Origin: Nitrospira sp.
Lineage (GTDB): Bacteria; Nitrospirota; Nitrospiria; Nitrospirales; Nitrospiraceae
Direction: 5' to 3'
NCBI GenBank assembly: GCA_024998625.1
Contig: JACOEL010000008.1
Location: forward strand, 1 to 64,000
Length of the DNA: 64,000 nucleotides
The notes below the pieces were generated by a model that saw only the letters and a list, made by a program, of their open reading frames with translations, was not told the origin of the DNA and ran no database searches. Made by a program: the position numbers and the translations under genes. Of the stretch, positions 34,010-42,762 are shown piece after piece; position 1 is the stretch's first letter, and the number at the start of each line of letters is the position of its first letter.

Positions 34010-34732
34010 ATGTCTACAAAGTCTCGCGTTCAGAAATCCCCGCGCCGTAAGAAGAAGTCGCCTCAGTTCTCAGTCCCGCTTGCACGCGGACAGAAACAGC
34101 GTTTTCAGAACCGGCTGTTGAAGTGGTACAAGGAGCATGGGCGTGATCTGCCCTGGCGCAAGACCTCCGATCCCTATCACATCCTGGTGTCGGAGGTGAT
34201 GCTCCAGCAGACCCAGGTCGATCGTGTGATTCCCAAGTACCACGAGTTTCTCGAGCGGTACCCGTCGTTTGAACAGTTAGCCGATGCGCCGGTTGCGGAG
34301 GTCAAGCAGACCTGGTATCCGCTGGGGTACAACATCCGGCCGGAACGGTTGCACAGTATTGCCTGTGAAACTGTGGCCCGTTACGGCGGGCAGTTGCCGA
34401 ACGATGCGGAAGAGTTGTTGTCCTTCAAGGGCATCGGGCGGTACACCGCGGGGGCGATTCGTTCATTTGCGTTCAACGAAGACGCTCCGATTTTGGACAC
34501 GAACGTGATCCGCGTGTTGCACCGTGTGTTCATCGCCCAGGGCGACCCCAAGGCGCAGAAGGCCGCTCTCTGGGAGTTGTCTGAAACCCTGATTCCGCGC
34601 GGCAAGGGGTATGACTTCAATCAGGCCCTCATGGACTTCGGCGCTACGGTCTGTACGGCGCGCGACCCCTACTGCCTCCTGTGCCCGATGAAACCGTTCT
34701 GCAAGACCTATCCATTCGATCCGGCCAGGTAG
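34010..34732 (+). CDS. mutY: MutY-type A/G mismatch DNA glycosylase, short form
   Basis: MutY removes adenine opposite 8-oxoguanine. The 240-residue protein has the HhH-GPD core: catalytic Glu in VSEVMLQQTQV, GIGRYTAGAI, and catalytic Asp in LDTNVIRV. The 4Fe-4S loop has spacing C-x6-C-x2-C-x5-C (CTARDPYCLLCPMKPFC). Typical MutY has about 350 residues; the C-terminal MutT-like domain that recognises 8-oxoG is missing here. A separate MutT-like gene lies about 115 bases downstream. LDTN replaces the more usual LDGN. Confidence 0.87.
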   Translation: MSTKSRVQKSPRRKKKSPQFSVPLARGQKQRFQNRLLKWYKEHGRDLPWRKTSDPYHILVSEVMLQQTQVDRVIPKYHEFLERYPSFEQLADAPVAEVKQTWYPLGYNIRPERLHSIACETVARYGGQLPNDAEELLSFKGIGRYTAGAIRSFAFNEDAPILDTNVIRVLHRVFIAQGDPKAQKAALWELSETLIPRGKGYDFNQALMDFGATVCTARDPYCLLCPMKPFCKTYPFDPAR

Positions 34733-34743
34733 CGGATCAGGAG

Positions 34744-34838
34744 CATGTGGCGTATAGCCAATGGCCATAGTTCGGAACCGAGACGTGCCTGCCGTTCAGT
34801 GTCGAGCGACATGCCATAGGCCATCCGTTCTTCTCCCG
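34744..34838. repeat. Fragment of the GGCGTATAGC intergenic repeat
   Basis: The gap between mutY and the mutT-like gene contains GTGGCGTATAGCCAATGGCC and later CATGCCATAGGCCATCCG, matching ends of the repeat at 13033-13192. It separates two functionally linked genes, so they may not share one transcript. Confidence 0.45.
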
Positions 34839-34848
34839 GACGCGGTGC

Positions 34849-35244
34849 ATGATGGAAGTGATCGAGGTTGCGGCAGGGATCATTGTTCACGAGGGCCGGT
34901 ATCTGATCGCGCGGCGGAAAGCCGGGGTGCATCTCGGCGGGTTATGGGAGTTCCCGGGCGGGAAACGCGAAACGGGCGAAACGTTGGAGGAGTGTCTGCA
35001 TCGGGAGTTATGGGAAGAGCTGAATGTGCGGATCGGCCGTCCCACTCCCTTTCAGATCGTACGACATGAATATCCCGAGAAGATTGTGGAATTGCATTTC
35101 TTTTGCTGCCGGATCGAGACCGGTGTTGCGATCGCGCTGGACTGCGCGGAACTTCGATGGGTCTATCCTCATGAGATGGCCGCGTTCGAGTTTCCTTCGG
35201 CCGATCAGCCCATTATCGCGGCGCTTCAACAGGGGAAAGTGTAG
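34849..35244 (+). CDS. mutT: MutT-like Nudix hydrolase (8-oxo-dGTP diphosphatase)
   Basis: The 131-residue protein matches MutT: VAAGIIVHEGRYLIARR, GGLWEFPGGKRETGET and the Nudix box ending HRELWEELNV. It should hydrolyse 8-oxo-dGTP, keeping oxidised guanine out of DNA. ATG 34849 and 34852 are both possible starts. Its place beside a MutY lacking the MutT-like domain suggests complementary roles in the 8-oxoguanine system; physical cooperation is inference. The next gene follows six bases later. Confidence 0.85.
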   Translation: MMEVIEVAAGIIVHEGRYLIARRKAGVHLGGLWEFPGGKRETGETLEECLHRELWEELNVRIGRPTPFQIVRHEYPEKIVELHFFCCRIETGVAIALDCAELRWVYPHEMAAFEFPSADQPIIAALQQGKV

Positions 35245-35250
35245 GGGCGT

Positions 35251-35967
35251 ATGAAGGTGGTCCTCGATATCGAAACGGTGCAGGCTTCCAGAGAGGAATG
35301 GGCCCGGCTGGCCGGGCGTCAGCTGGTGTCGGAAGAGGCGGCCTTTTCAGAGACCGGAGGTGATTTGTTCGCGGCAGGGGAGGCGCAGGCGCAACATCGG
35401 CTCGATGAAGAACTCTACGAAAAATCCTCCTTTGATGGGACCTTCAGCCGCATCGTGTGCATCGGGTTGCTGGAGTTCTCCGACAACCTCGAACCGCGTG
35501 GCGCCACCTCCTGGTACGGGGCGAACGAGCAGGAACTATTGCGTCGTTTCTGGAGTCATCTCGGGCAGCTCCGGCCCTCGTTATTCATTACTCACAACGG
35601 CTTGAATTTCGACCTGCCGTTTATCAAGAAACGCTCCGTCATTCAGCAGGTGAAGCCGACGATGGAGATCAACCTGGCCAAGTTCCGGGCGGAGCCGGTG
35701 TACGACACGATGGCGATCTGGAGCAACTGGGACAATCGTGGGTGGGTCAAGCTGGACGTGCTCGCGCGGGCGCTGAACCTGGAAAGTAAATCGGGCAGCG
35801 GATCGCAGGTGGCGCAGATGTGGGCGGACGGGCAGGGCAAGGAAATCGCCCTGTATTGCCTGCAGGATACCTATGTCACGTATGGCTGCTATTGCCGCAT
35901 GAATTTCCGGCAGCCGATCTCACGGGAAATCGTGCTCCTGCGGCCGGAACTCATCGATGTGGGCTGA
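35251..35967 (+). CDS. Predicted 3'-5' exonuclease (PolB exonuclease-like)
   Basis: The 238-residue protein has DnaQ/PolB-type exonuclease motifs: Exo I LDIETV at the N-terminus, Exo II THNGLNFDLPFI, and Exo III YCLQDTYVT with the catalytic Asp. The pattern matches the group of predicted exonucleases related to the PolB proofreading domain but lacking a polymerase. It starts six bases after the MutT-like gene, so both likely serve DNA maintenance in one operon. Confidence 0.82.
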   Translation: MKVVLDIETVQASREEWARLAGRQLVSEEAAFSETGGDLFAAGEAQAQHRLDEELYEKSSFDGTFSRIVCIGLLEFSDNLEPRGATSWYGANEQELLRRFWSHLGQLRPSLFITHNGLNFDLPFIKKRSVIQQVKPTMEINLAKFRAEPVYDTMAIWSNWDNRGWVKLDVLARALNLESKSGSGSQVAQMWADGQGKEIALYCLQDTYVTYGCYCRMNFRQPISREIVLLRPELIDVG

Positions 35968-35983
35968 ATGAAAAATTGGACGG

Positions 35984-37030
35984 TCAGCGAACGGTGAGTT
36001 CGGCCTTGTTCCGGGTCTCGCGCTTGGGTTGCGTCTGCGGGGTGCTCTTCACAGCCCGAAGTTCCTTGTCCTTCGTTTCCAGCTGCGCGCGCATCGATTC
36101 CAGGTCTCTTCGCAGGGCGCTGATCTTGGCGTCCTTCCGGACCATCGCTTCCCGCGCGTTCTGTAACTCCTGAAGTGTTTCGGTCAATCGTTCGTCCTCG
36201 GCGGAAGAGGCTTTCGCCGCAGGGGATGCCGGGACTGCCGACTGCGCCGGGGGTGTGTTCTTAGCCGGCGCCTCTTCTACCACTGAGGCGACGACCATCC
36301 GGGGGGCTGCGGATTGGACCGGTTGAGGCGCCGGCGCTGCGATCGTTGCCGCGACCGCCGGGGCCGGTTCTGGATTCTTGGCAAACAGCTTGTAGTCGAT
36401 GGCAAGGGATTTGAGGGGCTGCCGGCCCTGCGCAATCGCCGGCAACGCCTGCTCGATTTTTCCGGCTGATTCCGGCGTGATGCTGACGATGCGAGCCGGT
36501 CGCCCGCTGCTGAACAGGGAAGACTCGACTTTCGCCAACGTGCCGTGATGCTCAGTCAAGGTGAGATATAACCGTTCGTTCTGAACGTAAAGGGTGCCCG
36601 CGGTGGGTTCAGAGCCTGACCCTGCCGATGAGGATAGACGGAAAGCGACCACATATTCGGGTTGCGCTTGAGACAACGCTTGGGCTAGCAGGGGAGCAAG
36701 ATAGTGCACGTCCTCATCGCTGAACACTTTCATCGGCTTGCTGCCATCCACGGGCAGATTCGAGAGATCCATCTGTGCGTCCGAGATCATGACACCATGC
36801 AGCAGGTTATCGAGGGTGGCGAGATCGATGGTGCTGGGGTGGCTGGCCTCAAATTCCCAATCGGCGACTTCTTCGAGCCGGACAGAACCCTGAGATTGTG
36901 CAGCGGCTTTCTGTTGAACGGTGGCGGCGGTCGATGAGCAACCGGCAACGATGGCTCCCAACAGGGTCAACCCGAGGAGTCCGGAGTTCAGGGTCTTGGT
37001 GAAAGGAGTGCGGGAGCCGTGAATTCGCAT
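35984..37030 (-). CDS. Lipoprotein with C-terminal coiled coil
   Basis: The 348-residue protein has a signal peptide ending in lipobox IVAGC (Cys near residue 31). A region with short strands follows (YVVAFRLSSSAGSG, TLYVQNERLYLTLTEH), then a Pro/Ala-rich linker. A C-terminal coiled coil (ETLQELQNAREAMVRKDAKI and on) of about 60 residues ends the protein. The start at 37030 is preceded by AAGGA; the longer frame to 37087 is unlikely. No family was recognised; envelope-spanning or assembly roles are possible but unproven. Confidence 0.65.
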   Translation of the reverse strand: MRIHGSRTPFTKTLNSGLLGLTLLGAIVAGCSSTAATVQQKAAAQSQGSVRLEEVADWEFEASHPSTIDLATLDNLLHGVMISDAQMDLSNLPVDGSKPMKVFSDEDVHYLAPLLAQALSQAQPEYVVAFRLSSSAGSGSEPTAGTLYVQNERLYLTLTEHHGTLAKVESSLFSSGRPARIVSITPESAGKIEQALPAIAQGRQPLKSLAIDYKLFAKNPEPAPAVAATIAAPAPQPVQSAAPRMVVASVVEEAPAKNTPPAQSAVPASPAAKASSAEDERLTETLQELQNAREAMVRKDAKISALRRDLESMRAQLETKDKELRAVKSTPQTQPKRETRNKAELTVR

Positions 37031-37115
37031 GGCGGTCATCCTTCTCGGCTGGTCGATGCGATGCGAACAGAAGCGGCGCGGCTTCATGACGAAGGCGCGT
37101 CAGAACGAATCGGGA

Positions 37116-37247
37116 TTACCAGATTCCCAAGCCCATCATCACCACGCCGAGGGCCATCCACCCGAAGACCCCGACGGCGATAATGGTTTCCAGGCTCATG
37201 CCCCGAGGGGCCTCTTCTGCATGACTCTGGGTGATGTCTTTCTTCAT
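37116..37247 (-). CDS. Small single-span membrane protein
   Basis: The 43-residue peptide begins MKKDITQSHAEEAPRGMSLE and ends in one transmembrane helix (IIAVGVFGWMALGVVMMGLG) with a final Ile-Trp. The start at 37247 follows AGAGGA. It lies upstream of the lipoprotein gene on the same strand. No homologue was recognised. Confidence 0.5.
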   Translation of the reverse strand: MKKDITQSHAEEAPRGMSLETIIAVGVFGWMALGVVMMGLGIW

Positions 37248-37722
37248 GATGCGAAATCCTCTGGGGCCGGGTCGGTGGTTGATGACCCTGGTGAATTGTG
37301 GACGCCAGAATGGACCAAGCAAGGGCTATGCCCTCTTTCCATTGACTTCGGAGGCCCTAGTGGTAACTCCCCGGAGAGTCGATCTCTGCTGTGGCTGCGG
37401 CTGATGCGGCGTGATGGATCGCGGCGAAAGATGCCGTCTAAGTTATTGATGTTTCAAGGCGGTGAAGTCACTCCATTGAGAGGCAAGTGATGGTGGGTCG
37501 GCACGCGAGCTGGAAGCCGAAGGCGGCGATAGGCGCTGATGCTTGCTCTTTCCCCGTCAGTCTGACGAGCGCGAGCGTCTAAAAATTGGCAACTGTTGTT
37601 CAGGACTGGGCAAGCATATCGCCCTTCGGCGACAATCTTCGGTCTTCCGCAGACCTGTCGCCGGCGATCTATTGATTGTGGCGGTGTGCCGGGTGACGAG
37701 TTGTGCCGACTGCGGAAACAGT
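37248..37722. other. 475-base intergenic stretch, no gene recognised
   Basis: Between the small membrane gene and the miaB stop codon, no reading frame has a credible start and composition. The longest frames are Arg/Ser-rich and overlap miaB in antisense. No repeat family from elsewhere in the window was recognised here. Confidence 0.45.
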
Positions 37723-39081
37723 TCACGCGAGTATCGTTGAGGGTTCGCGCCGCCCCATTAGGACTGCGGCGCTGCCGTCGAGAATGGTGACCGGTTGAAT
37801 GCTGCCGAGTAAGGCCGGCGCATCGCTCTTGTTCCAAATGACGTACACGCCGGTATCGGTGCGGCCCATCCATTGATTGCTCGAGCGTTTGGAGTCGCCT
37901 TCGACCATCACCGGGAGGGTCTGTCCGATCAACTCCCGATTGAGCCGCGCGGTAATAGAGCGCTGCAGGTCCACCAGGCGGCTGACTCGTTCTCCCTTCA
38001 CGGCCTCCGGCACGTCGTCCGGGAACTTCCGCGCCGCGATGGTATTTTTCCGCTCTGAATACTTGAACACATAGGCGGAGTGGTACTGCACTTCCTCGAT
38101 GACCCGATAGGTATCCAGAAACTCCTCTTCCGTTTCCGAGCAAAAGCCGCAAATGATATCGGTGGTGAGGGCGATCCCGGGATGGCGGCGCCGAATGTGC
38201 GCGGCCAGATCGAGATATTCTTTCCGGCTGTAGGTCCGGTTCATGAGTTCTAGAATGCGGTCGTTGCCGGACTGCAGGGGCAGATGAATATGTTTGCAGA
38301 TGTTCGGATGGCCTGCGACGGCATCCAGCAACGCTGCAGGAAAATCTTTCGGATGCGGAGAGGTAAAGCGCACCCGCTGGACTCCCGGCGCCTCGGCGAC
38401 CGCAAGGATGAGGCGGGCAAAGTCCCAATCTTCATACCGGTAGCTGTTCACGTTCTGCCCGAGCAACGTGATCTGTGTATGACCGGTGGCGACCGACGCC
38501 TCGACCTCGCGGAGGATTCCCTGGGGATCGCGTGAACGCTCGCGTCCTCGCGTGTAGGGGACCACGCAGAAGCTACAAAAGTTGTCGCAGCCGCGCATGA
38601 TGGCAATCCAGGCGTTGCGGCTGCCGTCGCGCTCGGGAAGGATGTCGTCGTAGGTTTCATACTCGGACAGATCCACGGCCATGCCGCGTCGCACCAGGCC
38701 CTGTTCTTCCGCATTCAGGGCATTCGTCAATAGTCCCGGCAACTGCCGGTATCCGTCCGGGCCGACGAGCACATCCACCAGCGGTTGTTTCTCCGTCAGC
38801 TCCTCCTTGAGGTTTTGCGCCATGCAGCCGAGCACCCCGACGACCAACGGGCGCTGTTCTTTCACCGCTTTCAATTCGGCGAGATGGCCGTAGACCTTGT
38901 TATGCGCATTCTCACGGATGGCGCAGGTGTTCATGAGCATGACATCAGCGCGTTCGCGATCATCGGTAAACTCGAATCCTGCTTTGCGGAGCAGCGAGCG
39001 AACGAGTTCGGAATCGTACTCGTTCATCTGGCAACCGAAGGTTTCGATATGGACGGTATGAGGCTTGTTGGGTTGTGTCAT
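37723..39081 (-). CDS. miaB: tRNA-2-methylthio-N6-dimethylallyladenosine synthase MiaB
   Basis: The 452-residue methylthiotransferase adds a methylthio group to isopentenyl-A37 of tRNA. Motifs: N-terminal cluster Cys in FGCQMNEYDS, NTCAIREN and VLGCMAQ; radical-SAM CDNFCSFC; HLPLQSGND; C-terminal TRAM domain with GRTDTGVYVIWN. The usual IVGFPGET segment reads ICGFCSET, adding two cysteines near the active site. It overlaps mtaB, upstream on the same strand, by four bases. Confidence 0.93.
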   Translation of the reverse strand: MTQPNKPHTVHIETFGCQMNEYDSELVRSLLRKAGFEFTDDRERADVMLMNTCAIRENAHNKVYGHLAELKAVKEQRPLVVGVLGCMAQNLKEELTEKQPLVDVLVGPDGYRQLPGLLTNALNAEEQGLVRRGMAVDLSEYETYDDILPERDGSRNAWIAIMRGCDNFCSFCVVPYTRGRERSRDPQGILREVEASVATGHTQITLLGQNVNSYRYEDWDFARLILAVAEAPGVQRVRFTSPHPKDFPAALLDAVAGHPNICKHIHLPLQSGNDRILELMNRTYSRKEYLDLAAHIRRRHPGIALTTDIICGFCSETEEEFLDTYRVIEEVQYHSAYVFKYSERKNTIAARKFPDDVPEAVKGERVSRLVDLQRSITARLNRELIGQTLPVMVEGDSKRSSNQWMGRTDTGVYVIWNKSDAPALLGSIQPVTILDGSAAVLMGRREPSTILA

Positions 39082-40421
39082 ACAAGTGGCCTGTGCGAGG
39101 GCGCTAAGATTGTGGCGACCGGCCGGCCATAGGCCAGCCCGTCCATGATACCGGTAATGGTGACCTGGTGGATCGAGCCGGCCTCCACGGCATCGGCCGC
39201 GACCGCCACTCGGGTGAAGTTGGCTGTGGTGCCGGTGCGGAATCCGTCTCGCTCCCCCTGTTCGAACAGGACGGGGAGCGTGCGTCCGATCTGTTGTTGA
39301 TAAAAGGCTAGCGCCTTGGTTCGTGACAGTTCCGACAGTGACTTGCTGCGCCGCCGGATGACGGCAGGCGCAATCTGGCCCTGTAGCCGCGCAGCTGCCG
39401 TACCCGGACGCGACGAATAACTGAAGACATGAAAATAGGAAAAGGGGAGTCGCTCGACCGTCCGGACCGTATTGGCGAACGCATGCTCGTCTTCGCCGGG
39501 AAAGCCCACCATGAGATCGGTTCCCAAGCCGAGGTCCGGCATCAGCGCGAAGGCCTGCTCGACCAGCTCCTCATACTCGTGGACGGCATAACGCCGGTTC
39601 ATCGCCTGCAGGATTCCGTCGTCGCCGCTTTGCAAGGGAAGGTGCAGGTAACGGCAGAGCTTCGTCGAGCTGGCCATGTGCTTCAGCAAGGTAGTAGGGA
39701 CGGTCGTGGGCTCGATCGAGGAAATTCTGATCCGGATAACCGCGGGAATCGCCTCAAGTTCCCGCAGGAGCTCAACCAGCCCGAAACTCTGATACGAGTA
39801 TTGGCCGATGTTGACGCCGGTGAGCACGAGTTCCCGATAGCCATGGGCGGCGAGCTCCCGGGCCTCCCGCAACACATCCTCTGCGGTCCGGCTCCGTTCA
39901 CGCCCGCGCGCGAAGGGGATCAGGCAAAAGCTGCACATGAAATCGCATCCGTCCTGAATCTTCAGCAGGGCTCGAGTGGAGTCGGAATAGGCCGTGCCGG
40001 GCAGGACGAAGTCTTCACGATCGATCGTACGGCTATGGCGGAGTTCCGGCTCCGGCTGTTTCCGGAGTTTGGCCGGCGCCGGGAGATAGTCCGGAAGACT
40101 CATTTTGAACTGGGTGCCGACGATCAGGTCGATACCGGGCACTTTCTGCAGCTGCGTGGCACCGGTCTGGGCATAACAGCCCGTGACCGCGACAAAGGCA
40201 TGCGGCGAGTGGCGCAAGGTCTTGCGGACGGCGTAGCGGCAATCTTTTTCAGCATTCTCCGTCACCGAGCAGGTGTTCAGGACGAGCAGGTCCGTCTCCT
40301 TGCCGAACTCCACCAGTTGATACCCCCGGCGTGCCAGGGTATCGGCTAACATGGAGGTCTCGGATTGGCTGAGGCGGCAGCCCAATGTATGGAGTGAGGC
40401 GCGTGGCATGCTGGTGGACAT
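39078..40421 (-). CDS. mtaB: MtaB-type tRNA methylthiotransferase
   Basis: The 447-residue protein is the MtaB branch of the family, which converts t6A37 to ms2t6A37. Cluster motifs: LGCRLSQSET, LNTCSVTEN, TGCYAQTG; radical-SAM CDFMCSFC with LIPFARGRERSR; then HLPLQSGDDG and LMVGFPGE. The protein lies directly upstream of miaB with an ATGA overlap, so two tRNA-A37 modifying enzymes are made from one message. A candidate promoter for the divergent secreted-protein gene lies upstream. Confidence 0.9.
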   Translation of the reverse strand: MSTSMPRASLHTLGCRLSQSETSMLADTLARRGYQLVEFGKETDLLVLNTCSVTENAEKDCRYAVRKTLRHSPHAFVAVTGCYAQTGATQLQKVPGIDLIVGTQFKMSLPDYLPAPAKLRKQPEPELRHSRTIDREDFVLPGTAYSDSTRALLKIQDGCDFMCSFCLIPFARGRERSRTAEDVLREARELAAHGYRELVLTGVNIGQYSYQSFGLVELLRELEAIPAVIRIRISSIEPTTVPTTLLKHMASSTKLCRYLHLPLQSGDDGILQAMNRRYAVHEYEELVEQAFALMPDLGLGTDLMVGFPGEDEHAFANTVRTVERLPFSYFHVFSYSSRPGTAAARLQGQIAPAVIRRRSKSLSELSRTKALAFYQQQIGRTLPVLFEQGERDGFRTGTTANFTRVAVAADAVEAGSIHQVTITGIMDGLAYGRPVATILAPSHRPLV

Positions 40422-40492
40422 CGTCTGCGATTATAAGAGGGCGCACATTCGATCGGCAAGCCGACGTGGCCTCGAAAATGTCGGTCGGGCGC

Positions 40493-40521
40493 TTGAACGG
40501 GGTATAGCTGGGTGGTAGCAT
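40493..40521 (+). promoter_or_regulatory. Candidate sigma-70 promoter
   Basis: TTGAAC (40493-40498) and TAGCAT (40516-40521) are 17 bases apart, 45 bases upstream of the secreted-protein start at 40566. This is a fair match to the sigma-70 consensus on the plus strand. Confidence 0.4.
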
Positions 40522-40565
40522 GATTCAAATTCTCTGCATCAGAGCGTCGCTCTCCTTTCTGAACC

Positions 40566-40973
40566 ATGACGAACCTTCGCGTTGCCGTCAGTCTTTTGCT
40601 CGTTGTGTTCCTCTTCCTTCCGGCTACCTCCGCCTGGTCTCAGGATCCGCTTCCCCTCGAGCCTGACGTGAACAGTCGCCTCGACGAACTGTACGACCAT
40701 GAGACGCGACTGTTCATCATGCTCTACTCCCTGCATGGCGACGGAAAGGTCGACTATATTACGGGTCGTCTCGTGCAGGAGTACACGAGGAGCAACTACG
40801 GGAATCCGGTCTATTACACCGAGCAGTACCCTCTGTTCTATTGGTGGGACCACACGATGTTCAACGACCCGGATCAGGACGGGGTGAACGGGAACGAGCG
40901 TGTCTACCAGGAGAACATCGAGTTCGACATCGCGCGGTACAAGCCCTGCCTCTTCAATGGACAGCCCTGCTGA
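40566..40973 (+). CDS. Secreted protein with a calcium-loop-like motif
   Basis: The 135-residue product has a signal peptide (MTNLRVAVSLLLVVFLFL, cleavage near AWSQD). The mature part is rich in Tyr, Asp and Asn with NDPDQDGVNGNERVY, similar in spacing to an EF-hand or dockerin calcium loop. It ends with two Cys (KPCLFNGQPC) that could pair. The ribosome-binding site is weak. No family was recognised. Confidence 0.6.
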   Translation: MTNLRVAVSLLLVVFLFLPATSAWSQDPLPLEPDVNSRLDELYDHETRLFIMLYSLHGDGKVDYITGRLVQEYTRSNYGNPVYYTEQYPLFYWWDHTMFNDPDQDGVNGNERVYQENIEFDIARYKPCLFNGQPC

Positions 40974-40976
40974 GTC

Positions 40977-41060
40977 AGGCCGTTGAGAAAGACCGCCGGC
41001 GGCGTTCTCGGCCGCGCGCCTCCCGGCGACGTACCTATTGGATACGTCTCTTGTCGCGTT
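40977..41060. repeat. Partial palindromic repeat
   Basis: AGGCCGTTGAGAAAGACCGCC after the stop codon resembles the left end of the 31727-31849 element, and an inner ACGTACCTATTGGATACGT hairpin follows. The right end is not recognisable, so this is a diverged partial copy between convergent genes. Confidence 0.45.
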
Positions 41061-41066
41061 GTCAGT

Positions 41067-41930
41067 TCATTCAAACACCAAGACCTGACAGGGTGCGCGA
41101 TGCAGCACTGCGTGGGAGACGCTGCCCAGGACGTATCGGGTGAGGCCCTGCCTGGCGCGCGAACCCACCATGATCAGGTCTACCCCCGTCTTTTCCGCCT
41201 CATGGAGAATCATCGTCACCGGCGTTCCCAGGACGCTTGCGCTATGGGTGGGATATCCGAGTGTCCGGAGCTCGCTGGCCACGCCATCCACGAAGTCACG
41301 GGCATGCTTGAGAGCCTGCGTCTCCATTGTTTCCGCTGCCGAGTCGTCAACGGGCCAGGGCGGACGGGTCGGCGGGAGGACAGCCAGCAGATTGATGTTC
41401 ACCGGCGCATGGAAGGGTTGCTTCCGGAGAAATCGCAGCGCCGCCTCGGCGTCCGATTGTCCTTCCAATGGGAGCAAGACCTGTTTCAAGTCGCGAAGCG
41501 AGCCTTGCAGGATCAACTTGGCGCAGGGAGCGAGGCTTAGTACGCGATGGGAGACGCTTCCCAACAGTCGTTCCTTCACCGGTCCCAGTCCCCTGGCTCC
41601 CATGACAATGAGGTCCACATGGCGTGATTCAGCCGTCGCGACGATCATTTCAGCCGGAGAGCCTAAGGCCAATTGTTTGGTGACTGGGCCGCTGTGAGGG
41701 GGGAGCAGTGAATGGATCCTGGTCAGCAACTGCTCGCCATCCTCCTTCATGCTGCGTTCCAGTTGCGAATACAGCTCCTGGGCGACTTCCGGCACCATCA
41801 TCGGGTAGGCGGGGCGGGGAGCATCGACGACATGGAGCAGGGTCAGCTCATCCGGGCGGCGCAGATATTTCAGCGCCCGCACGGCTTCATAGGAGTGATC
41901 GGATCCATCGACGGCCAGGAGCACTTTCAT
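41067..41930 (-). CDS. Universal stress protein, two Usp domains
   Basis: The 287-residue protein contains two UspA domains in tandem. Each ends with the ATP-site pattern G-x2-G-x9-G(S/T): GARGLGPVKERLLGSVSHRV in the first and GSRARQGLTRYVLGSVSHAV in the second. The start overlaps the stop of the upstream hydrolase gene (TCATGA on the plus strand), so both are in one operon. Usp proteins are cytoplasmic and respond to starvation, oxidants or energy stress; the signal here is not known. Confidence 0.9.
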   Translation of the reverse strand: MKVLLAVDGSDHSYEAVRALKYLRRPDELTLLHVVDAPRPAYPMMVPEVAQELYSQLERSMKEDGEQLLTRIHSLLPPHSGPVTKQLALGSPAEMIVATAESRHVDLIVMGARGLGPVKERLLGSVSHRVLSLAPCAKLILQGSLRDLKQVLLPLEGQSDAEAALRFLRKQPFHAPVNINLLAVLPPTRPPWPVDDSAAETMETQALKHARDFVDGVASELRTLGYPTHSASVLGTPVTMILHEAEKTGVDLIMVGSRARQGLTRYVLGSVSHAVLHRAPCQVLVFE

Positions 41931-42628
41931 GATCGAGACTCCTTTGTTGCCTGCGCGTCCGGTTGGAGATACCGATGAAACCAGCGGAGCGCCTCCCGGG
42001 CGACCTGCTCCAGCGTGCCCGGTTCCTCGAATAAATGACTGGCTCCCGGGACAATCACCAGCTCTTTCCGGCAGGTCAGTTGTGTGAGCGCGTCCTGATT
42101 CATCTCGATCACGGGACCATCGTCTCCACCGACAAGCAGGAGCGTCGGGGCGGTGACCCGGCTCAGATAGGGGCCGGCCAGGTCGGGCCGGCCGCCGCGT
42201 GACACGATGGCGCCGACCGCCCGGGGTTCACGAGCAGCTGCCTGGAGCGCCGCGCCGGCTCCCGTGCTGGCACCGAAATACCCGACCTGGAGTCCGGCTG
42301 TCTGGCGGTGCGTCTGTAACCAACGTTCTGCTAGCAGCAGCCGGTCGGCGAGGAGGTCGATGTCGAAGACTTTGCGGCGATCGTCCGCCTCATCCGGGGT
42401 GAGGAGGTCCATCAGCAATGTCGCAAACCCTCCCGTTTCCAGATGGCGGGCGACGAACTGGTTGCGCGGACTGAATCGTCCGCTGCCGCTGCCGTGGGCA
42501 AAGGCGATGACACCCTTCGGATGCGCAGGGAGACCCAGGATTCCATCGAGCGTGATGCCATCATGGCTGATTCTGATCTGGAAGATGTTCTCCGCTTCCA
42601 TTGATTGATATGGATCCTGTCGGTTCAT
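41927..42628 (-). CDS. Alpha/beta hydrolase (dienelactone hydrolase-like)
   Basis: The 233-residue protein has an alpha/beta-hydrolase pattern: oxyanion region FAHGSGSGRFSPRN, a nucleophile elbow GYFGASTGAGAAL with Ser, an acid region LVGGDDGPV, and a His in GASHLFEEPG. It most resembles dienelactone-hydrolase-like esterases often linked with phosphoribosyltransferase or Usp genes. The start at 42628 (MNRQDP) has a weak ribosome-binding site; ATG 42601 is an alternative. It overlaps the downstream Usp gene. Confidence 0.83.
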   Translation of the reverse strand: MNRQDPYQSMEAENIFQIRISHDGITLDGILGLPAHPKGVIAFAHGSGSGRFSPRNQFVARHLETGGFATLLMDLLTPDEADDRRKVFDIDLLADRLLLAERWLQTHRQTAGLQVGYFGASTGAGAALQAAAREPRAVGAIVSRGGRPDLAGPYLSRVTAPTLLLVGGDDGPVIEMNQDALTQLTCRKELVIVPGASHLFEEPGTLEQVAREALRWFHRYLQPDAQATKESRS

Positions 42629-42666
42629 GACCCTTAGGGTCGCGCAACGTGAAATCTCACCGACTG

Positions 42667-42762
42667 TTAGTGACATTCGGTCGGACAGAAGAAGATCAGA
42701 TACAGGGCGACTGCTGCTCCCACCAGCACAGCTCCGAGCAAGAGCCATTGCGTTTTCGACAT
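42667..42762 (-). CDS. 31-residue membrane peptide ending CPTECH
   Basis: A tiny gene encodes MSKTQWLLLGAVLVGAAVAL and continues YLIFF before CPTECH at the C-terminus. It is one transmembrane helix with two Cys and a His at one face, a possible metal or redox site. AGAGG lies upstream of the ATG at 42762. It stands 38 bases upstream of the hydrolase gene on the same strand, so it may lead that operon. It is too short for most gene callers. Confidence 0.55.
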   Translation of the reverse strand: MSKTQWLLLGAVLVGAAVALYLIFFCPTECH

